DNA of 31,200 bases from NCBI GenBank assembly GCA_050184295.1, contig JBFXAM010000049.1:1-31200 (forward strand), given 5' to 3'. This DNA is from JBFXAM01 sp050184295. Lineage in GTDB: Bacteria; Planctomycetota; Phycisphaerae; UBA1845; Fen-1342. Positions within the stretch are counted from its first letter, which is position 1, and each line of letters begins with the position of its first letter. Made by a program: the position numbers and the translations under genes. Below are positions 24,829 through 31,200 of the stretch, one piece after another. The notes beneath the pieces were generated by a model. The model saw only the letters and a list, made by a program, of their open reading frames with translations. It ran no database searches and was not told where the DNA came from.

Positions 24829-26385
24829 ATGCCAGTCACTTGTCGCGCGGCGGGCAAGTTCCGCGCCGTAGCGTTGCGCCTCGCGCTTCCGCTCCTGGTC
24901 GTGTCGCTGTGGATGAGCGTCCGCGGACTCGCGCAATGCGAAGTCGCGCGAATCGTCCCAACCCCCGGCGAGGCCGGGGCATGGTTCGGAAAGTCGCTCG
25001 CGACCGATGGATCGCGCACGCTGCTCGCTTCGTACCATCACATGCTCGGCGGCCGCGCGTTCGTTTTTCGACGCGACGGCGTTTTCTGGTCGCAAGAGGC
25101 GGAACTGGTCCCGCCCGACGTTGGCCCCGGGGATTCGTACGGGCGCGGCGCCGCGATCGCCGGCGACCTGGCGGCGATCGGCGCGCCCGACCATGACGGC
25201 GCGGCCGAGCGCAGCGGCGCCGCGTACGTGTTTCGCCGCGCCGTCGACGGCTGGCAGTTCGTGCAGAAGCTCGAAGCCGACGACGCCGACGCCGTCGACC
25301 AGTTCGGCTGGTCGGTGGCGTGCGCCGGAGAGACCATCATCGTCGGGGCGCGCGCCGACGATCAGGCCGCCGAAAACGCGGGCGCCGTGTATGTGTTCGA
25401 GCACGACGGTGCGGCGTACGTGCAGGCACAGAAGCTCGTGAGTCCGCACGCGACCACCGGAGTCGGCGCTTCGCTGGGCTACGCGCTCGCGGCAGAAGGC
25501 AATCGCTTCGTCGCCGGCTCGCCCTGGGACGGCGTCAACGGCGCGAACCACGGAGCCGCGTACGTCTATGAGCGCGCCGGCGCGTCGTTCGTGCTCGCGC
25601 GGACGCTCTGGTCGCCGCTCGGGGCGCAGCCGGAGAAGTTCGGTCTCGCGGTCGCGCTTCAGGACGACCGCATCGTCATCGGTGCGCCCACCCACAGCTT
25701 CCTCGGCCGCGGAACGACCGGGGCGGCCTTCGCGTTCCGCCGGATCAACGGGCAGTGGTCGCCGGCGGGCACGCTCGTCTCAGCGGCCAGCGTCACCGGC
25801 GACCAGTTCGGTTACGCCGTGGCGCTGTCCGCAAGCGCCGCGGTGATCGGGGCGTACGCGCACGCGGACGGCGTCGGAGCCGTGCATTTGTTCGACGATG
25901 CCGACGACCACTGGATCGAGGGCGCCTTGCTCACGTCTTCGGACGCGCAGGTCGCGGACCCGCTCGGCGCGCCGCCCTGGTTCGGTCAAGCGGTCGCCGC
26001 CGCCGGCGATTGGACGCTCGTCGGCGCGCCGCACGACGACAACGAGAATGGCGGCGACGCGGGCACGGTGTACGCCTTTGGCGCACTGCTCGGCGTCGAC
26101 TGCGACCAGAACGGGTTCTTCGACGCGTGCGACATCGCCGCCGGACGCGCGACCGACGTCAATCACAACGCGATCCCGGATCGATGCGAGCACGTCGGCG
26201 ATCTGAACTGCGACGGCGCGCTCGACAACTTCGACATCGATGCATTTGTGCTGGCGCTCAGCGATCCGGCGGCCTACGCGGCGGCCTTCCCCACGTGCGA
26301 TTCTGACCGCGCCGACGTGAATGGTGATCGCCGCGTCGACAACTTCGACATCGACGCGTTCGTCATGCTGCTCACGGCGCCGTAG
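24829..26385 (+). CDS. FG-GAP seven-bladed propeller exported protein with dockerin-like tag (array gene 11)
   Basis: Protein of 518 residues. ATG at 24829 is supported by GAAGGAG (24815-24821); the frame is open to 24691 but without a fitting N-terminus. The signal segment LALPLLVVSLWMSVRGLAQ follows a basic start. Seven FG-GAP-like blades are visible, each with [FL]-G-x-[SA]-[LVA] and a [VI]-G-A-[PR] or similar turn: WFGKSLATDG, SYGRGAAIAGD, QFGWSVACAGE, SLGYALAAEGN, KFGLAVALQDD, QFGYAVALSAS and WFGQAVAAAGD. Integrin-like propellers of this class bind ligands or calcium. Before the tag is an extra cysteine-rich calcium-loop motif, DCDQNGFFDACDIAAG then DVNHNAIPDRC. The tag (457-518) is DLNCDGALDNFD and DVNGDRRVDNFD, with arginine in place of the loop-2 glycine. 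Confidence 0.88.
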   Translation: MPVTCRAAGKFRAVALRLALPLLVVSLWMSVRGLAQCEVARIVPTPGEAGAWFGKSLATDGSRTLLASYHHMLGGRAFVFRRDGVFWSQEAELVPPDVGPGDSYGRGAAIAGDLAAIGAPDHDGAAERSGAAYVFRRAVDGWQFVQKLEADDADAVDQFGWSVACAGETIIVGARADDQAAENAGAVYVFEHDGAAYVQAQKLVSPHATTGVGASLGYALAAEGNRFVAGSPWDGVNGANHGAAYVYERAGASFVLARTLWSPLGAQPEKFGLAVALQDDRIVIGAPTHSFLGRGTTGAAFAFRRINGQWSPAGTLVSAASVTGDQFGYAVALSASAAVIGAYAHADGVGAVHLFDDADDHWIEGALLTSSDAQVADPLGAPPWFGQAVAAAGDWTLVGAPHDDNENGGDAGTVYAFGALLGVDCDQNGFFDACDIAAGRATDVNHNAIPDRCEHVGDLNCDGALDNFDIDAFVLALSDPAAYAAAFPTCDSDRADVNGDRRVDNFDIDAFVMLLTAP

Positions 26386-26648
26386 TCTGCGCTCGCGGCC
26401 GCATCGCGTCGGCACGCCTCCGTCGTCCGCCGCGGGGCGGCGCGTGGGCGGCTCACACAAACGCGGACGCACCGAGTGACGAGTCCGACATCGTTCCCAT
26501 GCTCGTGCTCCGGCGGATTCCGCACGTCCGATCGCAAGCCGCACGCTCCTCAACGCAGCGCTGGTTCCTTGCGCCCCGGACGTATCAAGAGGCGGCAGTC
26601 GTGACTCTGCTTCCACGGGCGGCGAGCCCCCGCCCATGGAGAAGTCAC
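26386..26648 (+). other. Leader between array genes 11 and 12 with two hairpins
   Basis: No gene is seen in these 263 bp. CGCCGC-GGG-GCGGCG (26428-26442) lies 43 bp after the stop and may be a terminator. A second hairpin just before the next start covers part of the ribosome binding site and is listed separately. Confidence 0.45.
26613..26639 (+). promoter_or_regulatory. Hairpin overlapping the ribosome binding site of array gene 12
   Basis: CCACGGGCGG (26613-26622) can pair with CCGCCCATGG (26630-26639) at 9 of 10 positions, loop 7 nt. Its right arm includes the first two bases of the GGAG (26638-26641) that serves the ATG at 26649. Folding could lower translation; this is inference from pairing alone. 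Confidence 0.4.
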
Positions 26649-29237
26649 ATGAGATCCGCTCTTACCGCCACGTTGGCCCTCTTCGCGGTCCTGGGCGCCG
26701 CCGCCGCACACGCCCAGGACGTGGACGGCGACCTGATCCGCGATTCGCTGGAACTGCGCAACGGCGCCCCGGACTGCAACCACAATGGCGTGCCGGATAC
26801 GGGTGATGTGGATCGGCCGCACTTTTCCGCGGCGGTCGAGCACCTGAATGCCCTGGAGGGCTTCACCAGCTACGTCTGGGACGCCACGCCGATCGACTTC
26901 AATGCCGACGGCCTGCCCGACGTGGCCGCCGTGTCGTATCCCGATCCGGATTTCGGCTATGTCACGCTCTGGCGCAACGACGGCGGGCTCGGGCTGACCT
27001 ACCTGACACGCTTCACGCTTGGCGTCCAGCTCGGTCGGATCATCGCGGCGGACATCGTCGGCGACGCCCGACCCGACCTGGTGGTGAGCGACACAGCGGT
27101 CACGCGCGTCTATGTGCTGCGCGCCACCGGCGATGCGACCTTCGCCGCGCCGATCACGCTGGTCGGCGACGCCTCGAACAACGGCCTCGGCGGTGTCGCG
27201 CTCGGCGACCTCGACAACGACGGCGACCTCGACGTTGCCGCGTCGTGCTGGGGACAAAACACAGTGAACGTCTGGCGGAACAACGGGAACGGCACCTTCG
27301 CCGCCCGCACGTTGCACGCCGTCGGCGCCGCCCCGCGCGCGGTGGCGATCGCCGACGTCACGGGCGACGGGCTGGCCGACATCGCGGTCGCCAACTCGCA
27401 TGAGACCGGCGCGATCACCGACGGCACCGTCACGATCCTGCGCAACACCGGCGCCGGCTTCGTCAGCCACGCGACGCTCACGATGCCGATCAACCTCGGG
27501 CCGTTCGGCGTGATGCAGCCGCGGCCGCGCGACCTCGTGCTCTGCGACACCGATCACGACGGCGATCACGACCTGGTCGTTTCGTCGAAAGACAGTCAGC
27601 GACTCGACCTGTGGACCAATAACGGCGGCGTATTCACGCTCGCGGGCGCAGTCGGCAGGGGGTATTACCTCGGCTCCGAGGCCGCCGCACTGCTCTGCAC
27701 CGATCTCGACGGCGACGGGTGGGAAGACCTGGCGTGGACCGACCGCGACTCGTACTCCGTCAGCTTGTTCAAGAACAACGCCGGCACTTTCGCGTTTCGC
27801 CAATCATACGGCACCGGGCACTTCGGGTCGGTTTCCGTGGCCGCGGCCGACTTTGACGCGGACGGCCGCATCGACCTGCTCGTCGGCAACCATGCGCTCC
27901 GCACGTTCTGCATTCTCAAGAACACCGGCGACCTGCTCTTCGACGCCGCGCTGCGCCTGCGCCCCTCCCAGTATCCCAGCAACGCGCAGCTCGCCGACTT
28001 CAACGGCGACGGCATCACCGACTTCGGCGCCGCGGACCAGGGTCAGACCGCCACGCTCGGATTCAACGTGTTCCTCGGCCGCGGCGACGGCACGTTCGTC
28101 GACACGCCGATCACGACCAGCCCGTTCCCCTCAACCAGCATCCTGTATGCGCGTGACCTGAATCACGACGGCGTGCTCGACCTCGCTTGCACCGTGGGCC
28201 AATGCCGCGTGTTCCTCGGCCGCGGCGACGGTACGTTTCAGCCGGAAATCACGAACCCGGCGAACGTGCTGTTCCGAAACGTGCTCGCCGACGTGAACCG
28301 CGACGGTCATCTCGACTTCGTCTGGATTCTGCCCGGACACCCCGGAACGCTCTACCGCAGCCTGGGCGACGGCGCGGGGCACTTCGCGCCCGGCGAGATC
28401 GTCGGAGTCGTGCCCGCCGAAGACGAGAGCATCGGCTTCGGCGACCTGAACAACGACGGTGCGCCCGAGATCTTCACCGGCCATCGCCAGGGTCTGACCC
28501 AGCCGGGCGGCATCTTCTGCGTCTATCCGAACGCAGGCGACGGGAGCTTCGGCGAGCGCCAGGATCGCTTCATCGTCGGCCAGCCGCTCAGCCCCGCCGT
28601 CGGCGCCATCGCGTGCGCCGACTTCGACGTCGACGGCGACAACGATGTGGTCGTCTCGGCGATCGGCCTCATGCTCTATCGCAACCCCGGCGACGCGCAG
28701 TTGCCTCAGACGCCGATCCAGGTCAACACCGCCATTGCCAGCATCCTCACCGTGGCGGATATCGACCTCGACGGCGCACCCGACCTCTACGGCCGCGCCG
28801 CCGTCGGAATCGCGTATCTCAACAACGGCGACGGCGTCTTCGGCCGCACGATGTTCATGCACAACTACAACTCAAACGCGCGCTGGCTCGTCGTCGGCGA
28901 CGCCAACAACGACGGCCGACTCGACATGCTCATCGAACCGGAGAACTCGTGGGACAAGTACGTCTATCTGAATCTGCCGCCGAACAGCGGCGACTGTGAC
29001 GGCGACGGCGTCGCCGACGAGTGCGACCCGGACCCGTGCGGCCTGCTCGGCGACCTGAACTGTGACGGCGTCGTCAACAACTTCGACATCGATCCGTTTG
29101 TGCTCGCGATCAGCGACCCCGCCGCGTACGCCGCGACGTTTCCCGGATGCGATCGCCGAAACGCGGACGCGGACGGTAATGGGTTGATCAACAACTTCGA
29201 CATTGACCCGTTCGTGGCGCTCTTGGCGCAGCCCTGA
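26649..29237 (+). CDS. VCBS/FG-GAP double propeller exported protein with dockerin-like tag (array gene 12)
   Basis: Protein of 862 residues from ATG 26649 (GGAG 7 nt upstream). Signal peptide LTATLALFAVLGAAAAHAQ. Right after it comes DVDGDLIRDSLELRNG and DCNHNGVPD, a calcium-loop repeat common in planctomycete surface proteins. The body holds fourteen loops of the form D-x-[DN]-x-D-G-x-x-D-[LIV], including DFNADGLPDVA, DLDNDGDLDVA, DVTGDGLADIA, DLDGDGWEDLA, DFDADGRIDLL, DFNGDGITDFG, DLNHDGVLDLA and DANNDGRLDML, as in VCBS/FG-GAP propellers; fourteen fits two seven-bladed propellers. A second cysteine loop DCDGDGVADECDPDPC precedes the tag (801-862), which reads DLNCDGVVNNFD and DADGNGLINNFD and ends FVALLAQP. 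Probably calcium-rich and extracellular; no catalytic motif seen. Confidence 0.88.
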   Translation: MRSALTATLALFAVLGAAAAHAQDVDGDLIRDSLELRNGAPDCNHNGVPDTGDVDRPHFSAAVEHLNALEGFTSYVWDATPIDFNADGLPDVAAVSYPDPDFGYVTLWRNDGGLGLTYLTRFTLGVQLGRIIAADIVGDARPDLVVSDTAVTRVYVLRATGDATFAAPITLVGDASNNGLGGVALGDLDNDGDLDVAASCWGQNTVNVWRNNGNGTFAARTLHAVGAAPRAVAIADVTGDGLADIAVANSHETGAITDGTVTILRNTGAGFVSHATLTMPINLGPFGVMQPRPRDLVLCDTDHDGDHDLVVSSKDSQRLDLWTNNGGVFTLAGAVGRGYYLGSEAAALLCTDLDGDGWEDLAWTDRDSYSVSLFKNNAGTFAFRQSYGTGHFGSVSVAAADFDADGRIDLLVGNHALRTFCILKNTGDLLFDAALRLRPSQYPSNAQLADFNGDGITDFGAADQGQTATLGFNVFLGRGDGTFVDTPITTSPFPSTSILYARDLNHDGVLDLACTVGQCRVFLGRGDGTFQPEITNPANVLFRNVLADVNRDGHLDFVWILPGHPGTLYRSLGDGAGHFAPGEIVGVVPAEDESIGFGDLNNDGAPEIFTGHRQGLTQPGGIFCVYPNAGDGSFGERQDRFIVGQPLSPAVGAIACADFDVDGDNDVVVSAIGLMLYRNPGDAQLPQTPIQVNTAIASILTVADIDLDGAPDLYGRAAVGIAYLNNGDGVFGRTMFMHNYNSNARWLVVGDANNDGRLDMLIEPENSWDKYVYLNLPPNSGDCDGDGVADECDPDPCGLLGDLNCDGVVNNFDIDPFVLAISDPAAYAATFPGCDRRNADADGNGLINNFDIDPFVALLAQP

Positions 29238-29644
29238 GCAACGGAAACCGGCCCCGCGCCGGTTGACGCGCGGTCGCGGCGGGGCGCCCCACCGACCCGG
29301 CGCGGCACCCGACGCGGCGCGCGACGTGGGGGAAAACCCCCACCGAGCCGGTGGATTTCCACCACTCCCGCCGCGTTGGTGTACTCGGTCACCATGCAGC
29401 GCGCGACACATAGGTTTAGATCATCACTGGAGTTATGGACAATCGAGCGAAAAGTCGACGCCGCGGCACGCCGTTTGCATATCGCTATGGGAATCCGCTC
29501 TTTCGCGCGAGCGGCGATTCCCGGTCACCGCGCGTCCCGCGGGGCAGCCATCCGCGACCGACGAGCCGCTGGTCTCGAACCGAAGTCGCCCAGCGCGGCG
29601 CGCTCCCGATCGAGCCGCCGCACACCATTCGGAGGTTCCGCATC
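29238..29644 (+). other. Long leader at the right end of the array
   Basis: No convincing gene in these 407 bp. It begins with GC-rich sequence and the hairpin pair at 29326-29363, then changes to a more AT-rich stretch (29405-29450, for example GGTTTAGATCATCACTGGAGTTATGG) that may hold a promoter for the next gene. GGAGG at 29631-29635 is the ribosome binding site for the gene at 29645. Confidence 0.45.
29326..29363. repeat. Tandem G/C-tract hairpins at the right end of the array
   Basis: GTGGGGG-AAAA-CCCCCAC (29326-29343) is a perfect 7-bp stem with an AAAA loop; GGTGG-ATTT-CCACC (29350-29363) follows 6 nt later. Bases 29328-29344 match 5467-5483 at 16 of 17 positions. It may be a terminator or a dispersed small repeat; there is no T-tract. 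Confidence 0.6.
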
Positions 29645-31200
29645 ATGACCACCCGTTTTGCCGCGTCGGGGCTCCACGCCGTCTCTCTGACGATTTCCGT
29701 CGCACTACTGGCCGCGGCCCCGGCGTTCGCCCAGCTCGTCACGCAGTCGCCGAAACCCACCGGCCGCAACCTCGAAGGCGTCGCGTTCGTTTCGCCGACG
29801 CACGGCTTCGTCGTCGGTCAGAACCACCACCTCCTCGAAACGTTTGACGGCGGCCTGACCTGGACGACGCGCATGGCCACCGCGCTGAGCACCGACCCCT
29901 TCTACACCATTCATTTCCACGACGCGCTCCACGGCTACATCGGCGGAAACAACCAGGACGCGTATCGCACCACCGACGGCGGCGCCACGTGGACACAGAT
30001 GACCAGCATGCTGCCCGGCTCGGTCCGCAGTTTCGACTTCATCACGCCGACGACCGGTTTCGTCGGCTACAACGGCGCCATCGCGTGGACGCCCGACGGC
30101 GGCGATACCTGGCAAGCCCGCGCCGTCTATCCCGACGCGCCGATCGTGTACGAGCTCTCGTTCGCCGACGAGCTGGTCGGCGTCGCCTCGGGGCACCGCA
30201 GCACGCCCCACCACGACTCCGGCATCTATCGCACGACCGACGGCGGCTGGACCTGGACGCTCGTGCATGACGCCGGCGGACCGTTCGTACGTCTCGACGC
30301 ACAGTCGATTATCTGTCCGACCGGCATCGACGTGGTCCGCTCCGACGACGGCGGGCAGACGTGGTATTTCATCTCCCCCAACGGCACTCCCACCAGCGTC
30401 TCCGGCCTGACGCGCCTCGGAAACTCCGACGTGCTCATCGGCGTCTCGTTCTCGGGGGACATCATCCGCAGCCCCGACCTGGGCGTCTCGTGGTCGCACG
30501 ACGTCATCGGAATCGGCGTGCTGCCGGCGCTGTGGGCCTGCACCGCGTATGACGAACAGAGCGCCTGGGTCACCGGCGCCAACGGACTCACCTATCGCAC
30601 CACCAACGCCGGCCAGAATTGGCTCCTGCTCAACAGCGGCTGCGGAGACGAAGTCACCGGCATCGACTTCGCCGACGACGACTTCGGCGTCGCCGTCACC
30701 CACCGCGGGTTCGTGTTCCGAACCGAGAACCGCGGCGCTTCATGGATCACCTCGCGCCTGATCGAGACCGGCATCGTCTTTGGCCGCGAAGAGGGCTTCC
30801 GCGCGGTCGACGTCGTCAATCGCGATTTCGTCATCGCCGGAGGCGCCGGCGGAATCCTCTTCCGAACCGACGACGGCGGCGAGTCATGGACCAGCGTCGG
30901 ATGGCCCCACCAACCCGGATTCTCCGGCGGATTCGAGATCCGCGCCATCCGCTTCACCGACCCGCTCAACGGCTGGCTCGGCGGATTCTCCGACCCCAGC
31001 GTCTTTCGCTCCTTCGACGGCGGCTGGTCGTGGACGCCCGTGCCCGAGATCGGCGGTGCGATTGTCGCGATCGACGCCGATGGACAGCGCGTCTGGGTCA
31101 GCACCGCCGGCAACGTCGTGCATCGCTCGTTCAACGACGGCCAGTCCTGGACCTCCACCACCATGCCCGGCAACGTCTACTACCTCAATGACCTCGAATT
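29645..31200 (+). CDS. Exported Asp-box (BNR) repeat protein, C-terminal end cut off by the window edge
   Basis: At least 518 codons, open to the right edge. ATG at 29645 with GGAGG 9 nt upstream. Signal peptide AVSLTISVALLAAAPAFAQ. Ten Asp-box motifs S/T-x-D-x-G-x-x-W are visible: TFDGGLTWT, TTDGGATWT, TPDGGDTWQ, TTDGGWTWT, SDDGGQTWY, TTNAGQNWL, TENRGASWI, TDDGGESWT, SFDGGWSWT and SFNDGQSWT. Spacing of roughly 40-50 residues resembles the Ycf48-like or sortilin-like (VPS10) propellers, which have no hydrolase activity; sialidase is less likely since no catalytic arginine triad could be recognised. It follows the twelve tagged genes in the same orientation. Whether it ends with the dockerin-like tag lies outside the window, so it is not counted in the array. 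Confidence 0.87.
   Translation, partial: MTTRFAASGLHAVSLTISVALLAAAPAFAQLVTQSPKPTGRNLEGVAFVSPTHGFVVGQNHHLLETFDGGLTWTTRMATALSTDPFYTIHFHDALHGYIGGNNQDAYRTTDGGATWTQMTSMLPGSVRSFDFITPTTGFVGYNGAIAWTPDGGDTWQARAVYPDAPIVYELSFADELVGVASGHRSTPHHDSGIYRTTDGGWTWTLVHDAGGPFVRLDAQSIICPTGIDVVRSDDGGQTWYFISPNGTPTSVSGLTRLGNSDVLIGVSFSGDIIRSPDLGVSWSHDVIGIGVLPALWACTAYDEQSAWVTGANGLTYRTTNAGQNWLLLNSGCGDEVTGIDFADDDFGVAVTHRGFVFRTENRGASWITSRLIETGIVFGREEGFRAVDVVNRDFVIAGGAGGILFRTDDGGESWTSVGWPHQPGFSGGFEIRAIRFTDPLNGWLGGFSDPSVFRSFDGGWSWTPVPEIGGAIVAIDADGQRVWVSTAGNVVHRSFNDGQSWTSTTMPGNVYYLNDLE

Larger units (their letters stand above)
8076..29234 (+). repeat. Twelve dispersed copies of a dockerin-like C-terminal module
   Basis: Each copy spans about 62-65 codons and ends at the stop codon. 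Copies begin at 8076, 9443, 11757, 13081, 14678, 16101, 17904, 20275, 21578, 24457, 26197 and 29049. Common plan: loop 1 DxNCDxxVxxFD, helix IDPFVLAL, a linker with AY or GY and an invariant PxC (or equivalent C), then loop 2 DxNxDxxxxxFD, and a final helix FVxxL. The 12-residue loops match the type I dockerin calcium loop (positions 1, 3, 5, 9 and 12 are D, N or D, D or N, N or D, and D). Both cysteines are present in all twelve. Confidence 0.9.

Noticed and set aside
22114..25695. Minus-strand open frame of 1193 codons opposite array genes 10 and 11
   Set aside because: It is antisense to two clear repeat proteins and crosses their intergenic gap; composition is Arg/Asp/Val/Ala-rich without family motifs. 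Long antisense frames are expected in high-GC codon usage.
5739..29237. Cellulosome or polysaccharide utilisation locus
   Set aside because: Dockerin-like tags are present, but no glycoside hydrolase, carbohydrate-binding module, SusC/SusD pair or cohesin was recognised.
5739..29237. Integron-like cassette array
   Set aside because: Intergenic gaps differ in length and sequence with no shared attC-like site and no integrase; the genes have their own leaders.
29376..29648. Small frame of 90 codons whose stop overlaps the start of the Asp-box gene
   Set aside because: No ribosome binding site, no signal peptide or family resemblance, Arg-rich noise. The ATGA overlap alone is weak evidence.
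1..31200. CRISPR arrays, insertion sequences, tRNA or rRNA genes
   Set aside because: No regularly spaced short direct repeats with unique spacers, no transposase motifs, and no tRNA or rRNA sequence were seen on either strand.

Overview
The window is GC-rich, densely coding DNA, most likely from a planctomycete (Phycisphaerae-like or a related uncultivated lineage). This placement is inferred. It rests on secreted proteins ending in dockerin-like DxNxDGxxxxxD tags, on extra DCxxNGxxD-type repeats of the kind I associate with planctomycete surface proteins, and on the housekeeping genes around them. No rRNA, tRNA, CRISPR array, insertion sequence or phage gene was seen.

Left part (1-5450) is housekeeping. 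On the minus strand, maf (nucleotide pyrophosphatase), a D-cysteine desulfhydrase/ACC deaminase homologue, and the start of an alanine racemase (cut by the left edge) lie head to tail and could form one transcript. Divergent from them on the plus strand are nfo (endonuclease IV) and mutM (formamidopyrimidine-DNA glycosylase), two base-excision repair enzymes, followed by a Crp/Fnr-family regulator.

Main part (5739-29237) is an uninterrupted, co-oriented run of twelve genes. Each encodes a protein with an export signal, a large repetitive body, and a C-terminal module of about 62 residues holding two dockerin-like loops with an invariant cysteine pair. Eleven bodies look like beta-propellers of seven different repeat classes (HAF, PQQ/IPT, WAVG, SBBP, Reg_prop-like, YVTN, FG-GAP/VCBS, plus an unnamed W-G-V type); one is a parallel beta-helix. 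Many bodies count to 7 or 14 repeats by eye. I recognise no catalytic domain, and no cohesin, sortase or secretion machinery in the window. The simplest reading is a set of exported, structurally varied proteins that share one docking or sorting tag.

Right end (29645-31200) is the start of a further exported protein with ten Asp-box (BNR) repeats, cut by the right edge; whether it carries the tag cannot be seen.

The tag evolves differently from the bodies. Neighbouring genes share near-identical tags under unrelated bodies, including an exact 59-nt identity, and one linker residue splits the run cleanly into a left six and a right six. Similar GGGGG-AAAW-CCCCC hairpin elements sit at both ends of the twelve-gene run. 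Several intergenic hairpins, the strongest at 21813-21864, suggest the run is several transcription units rather than one operon.
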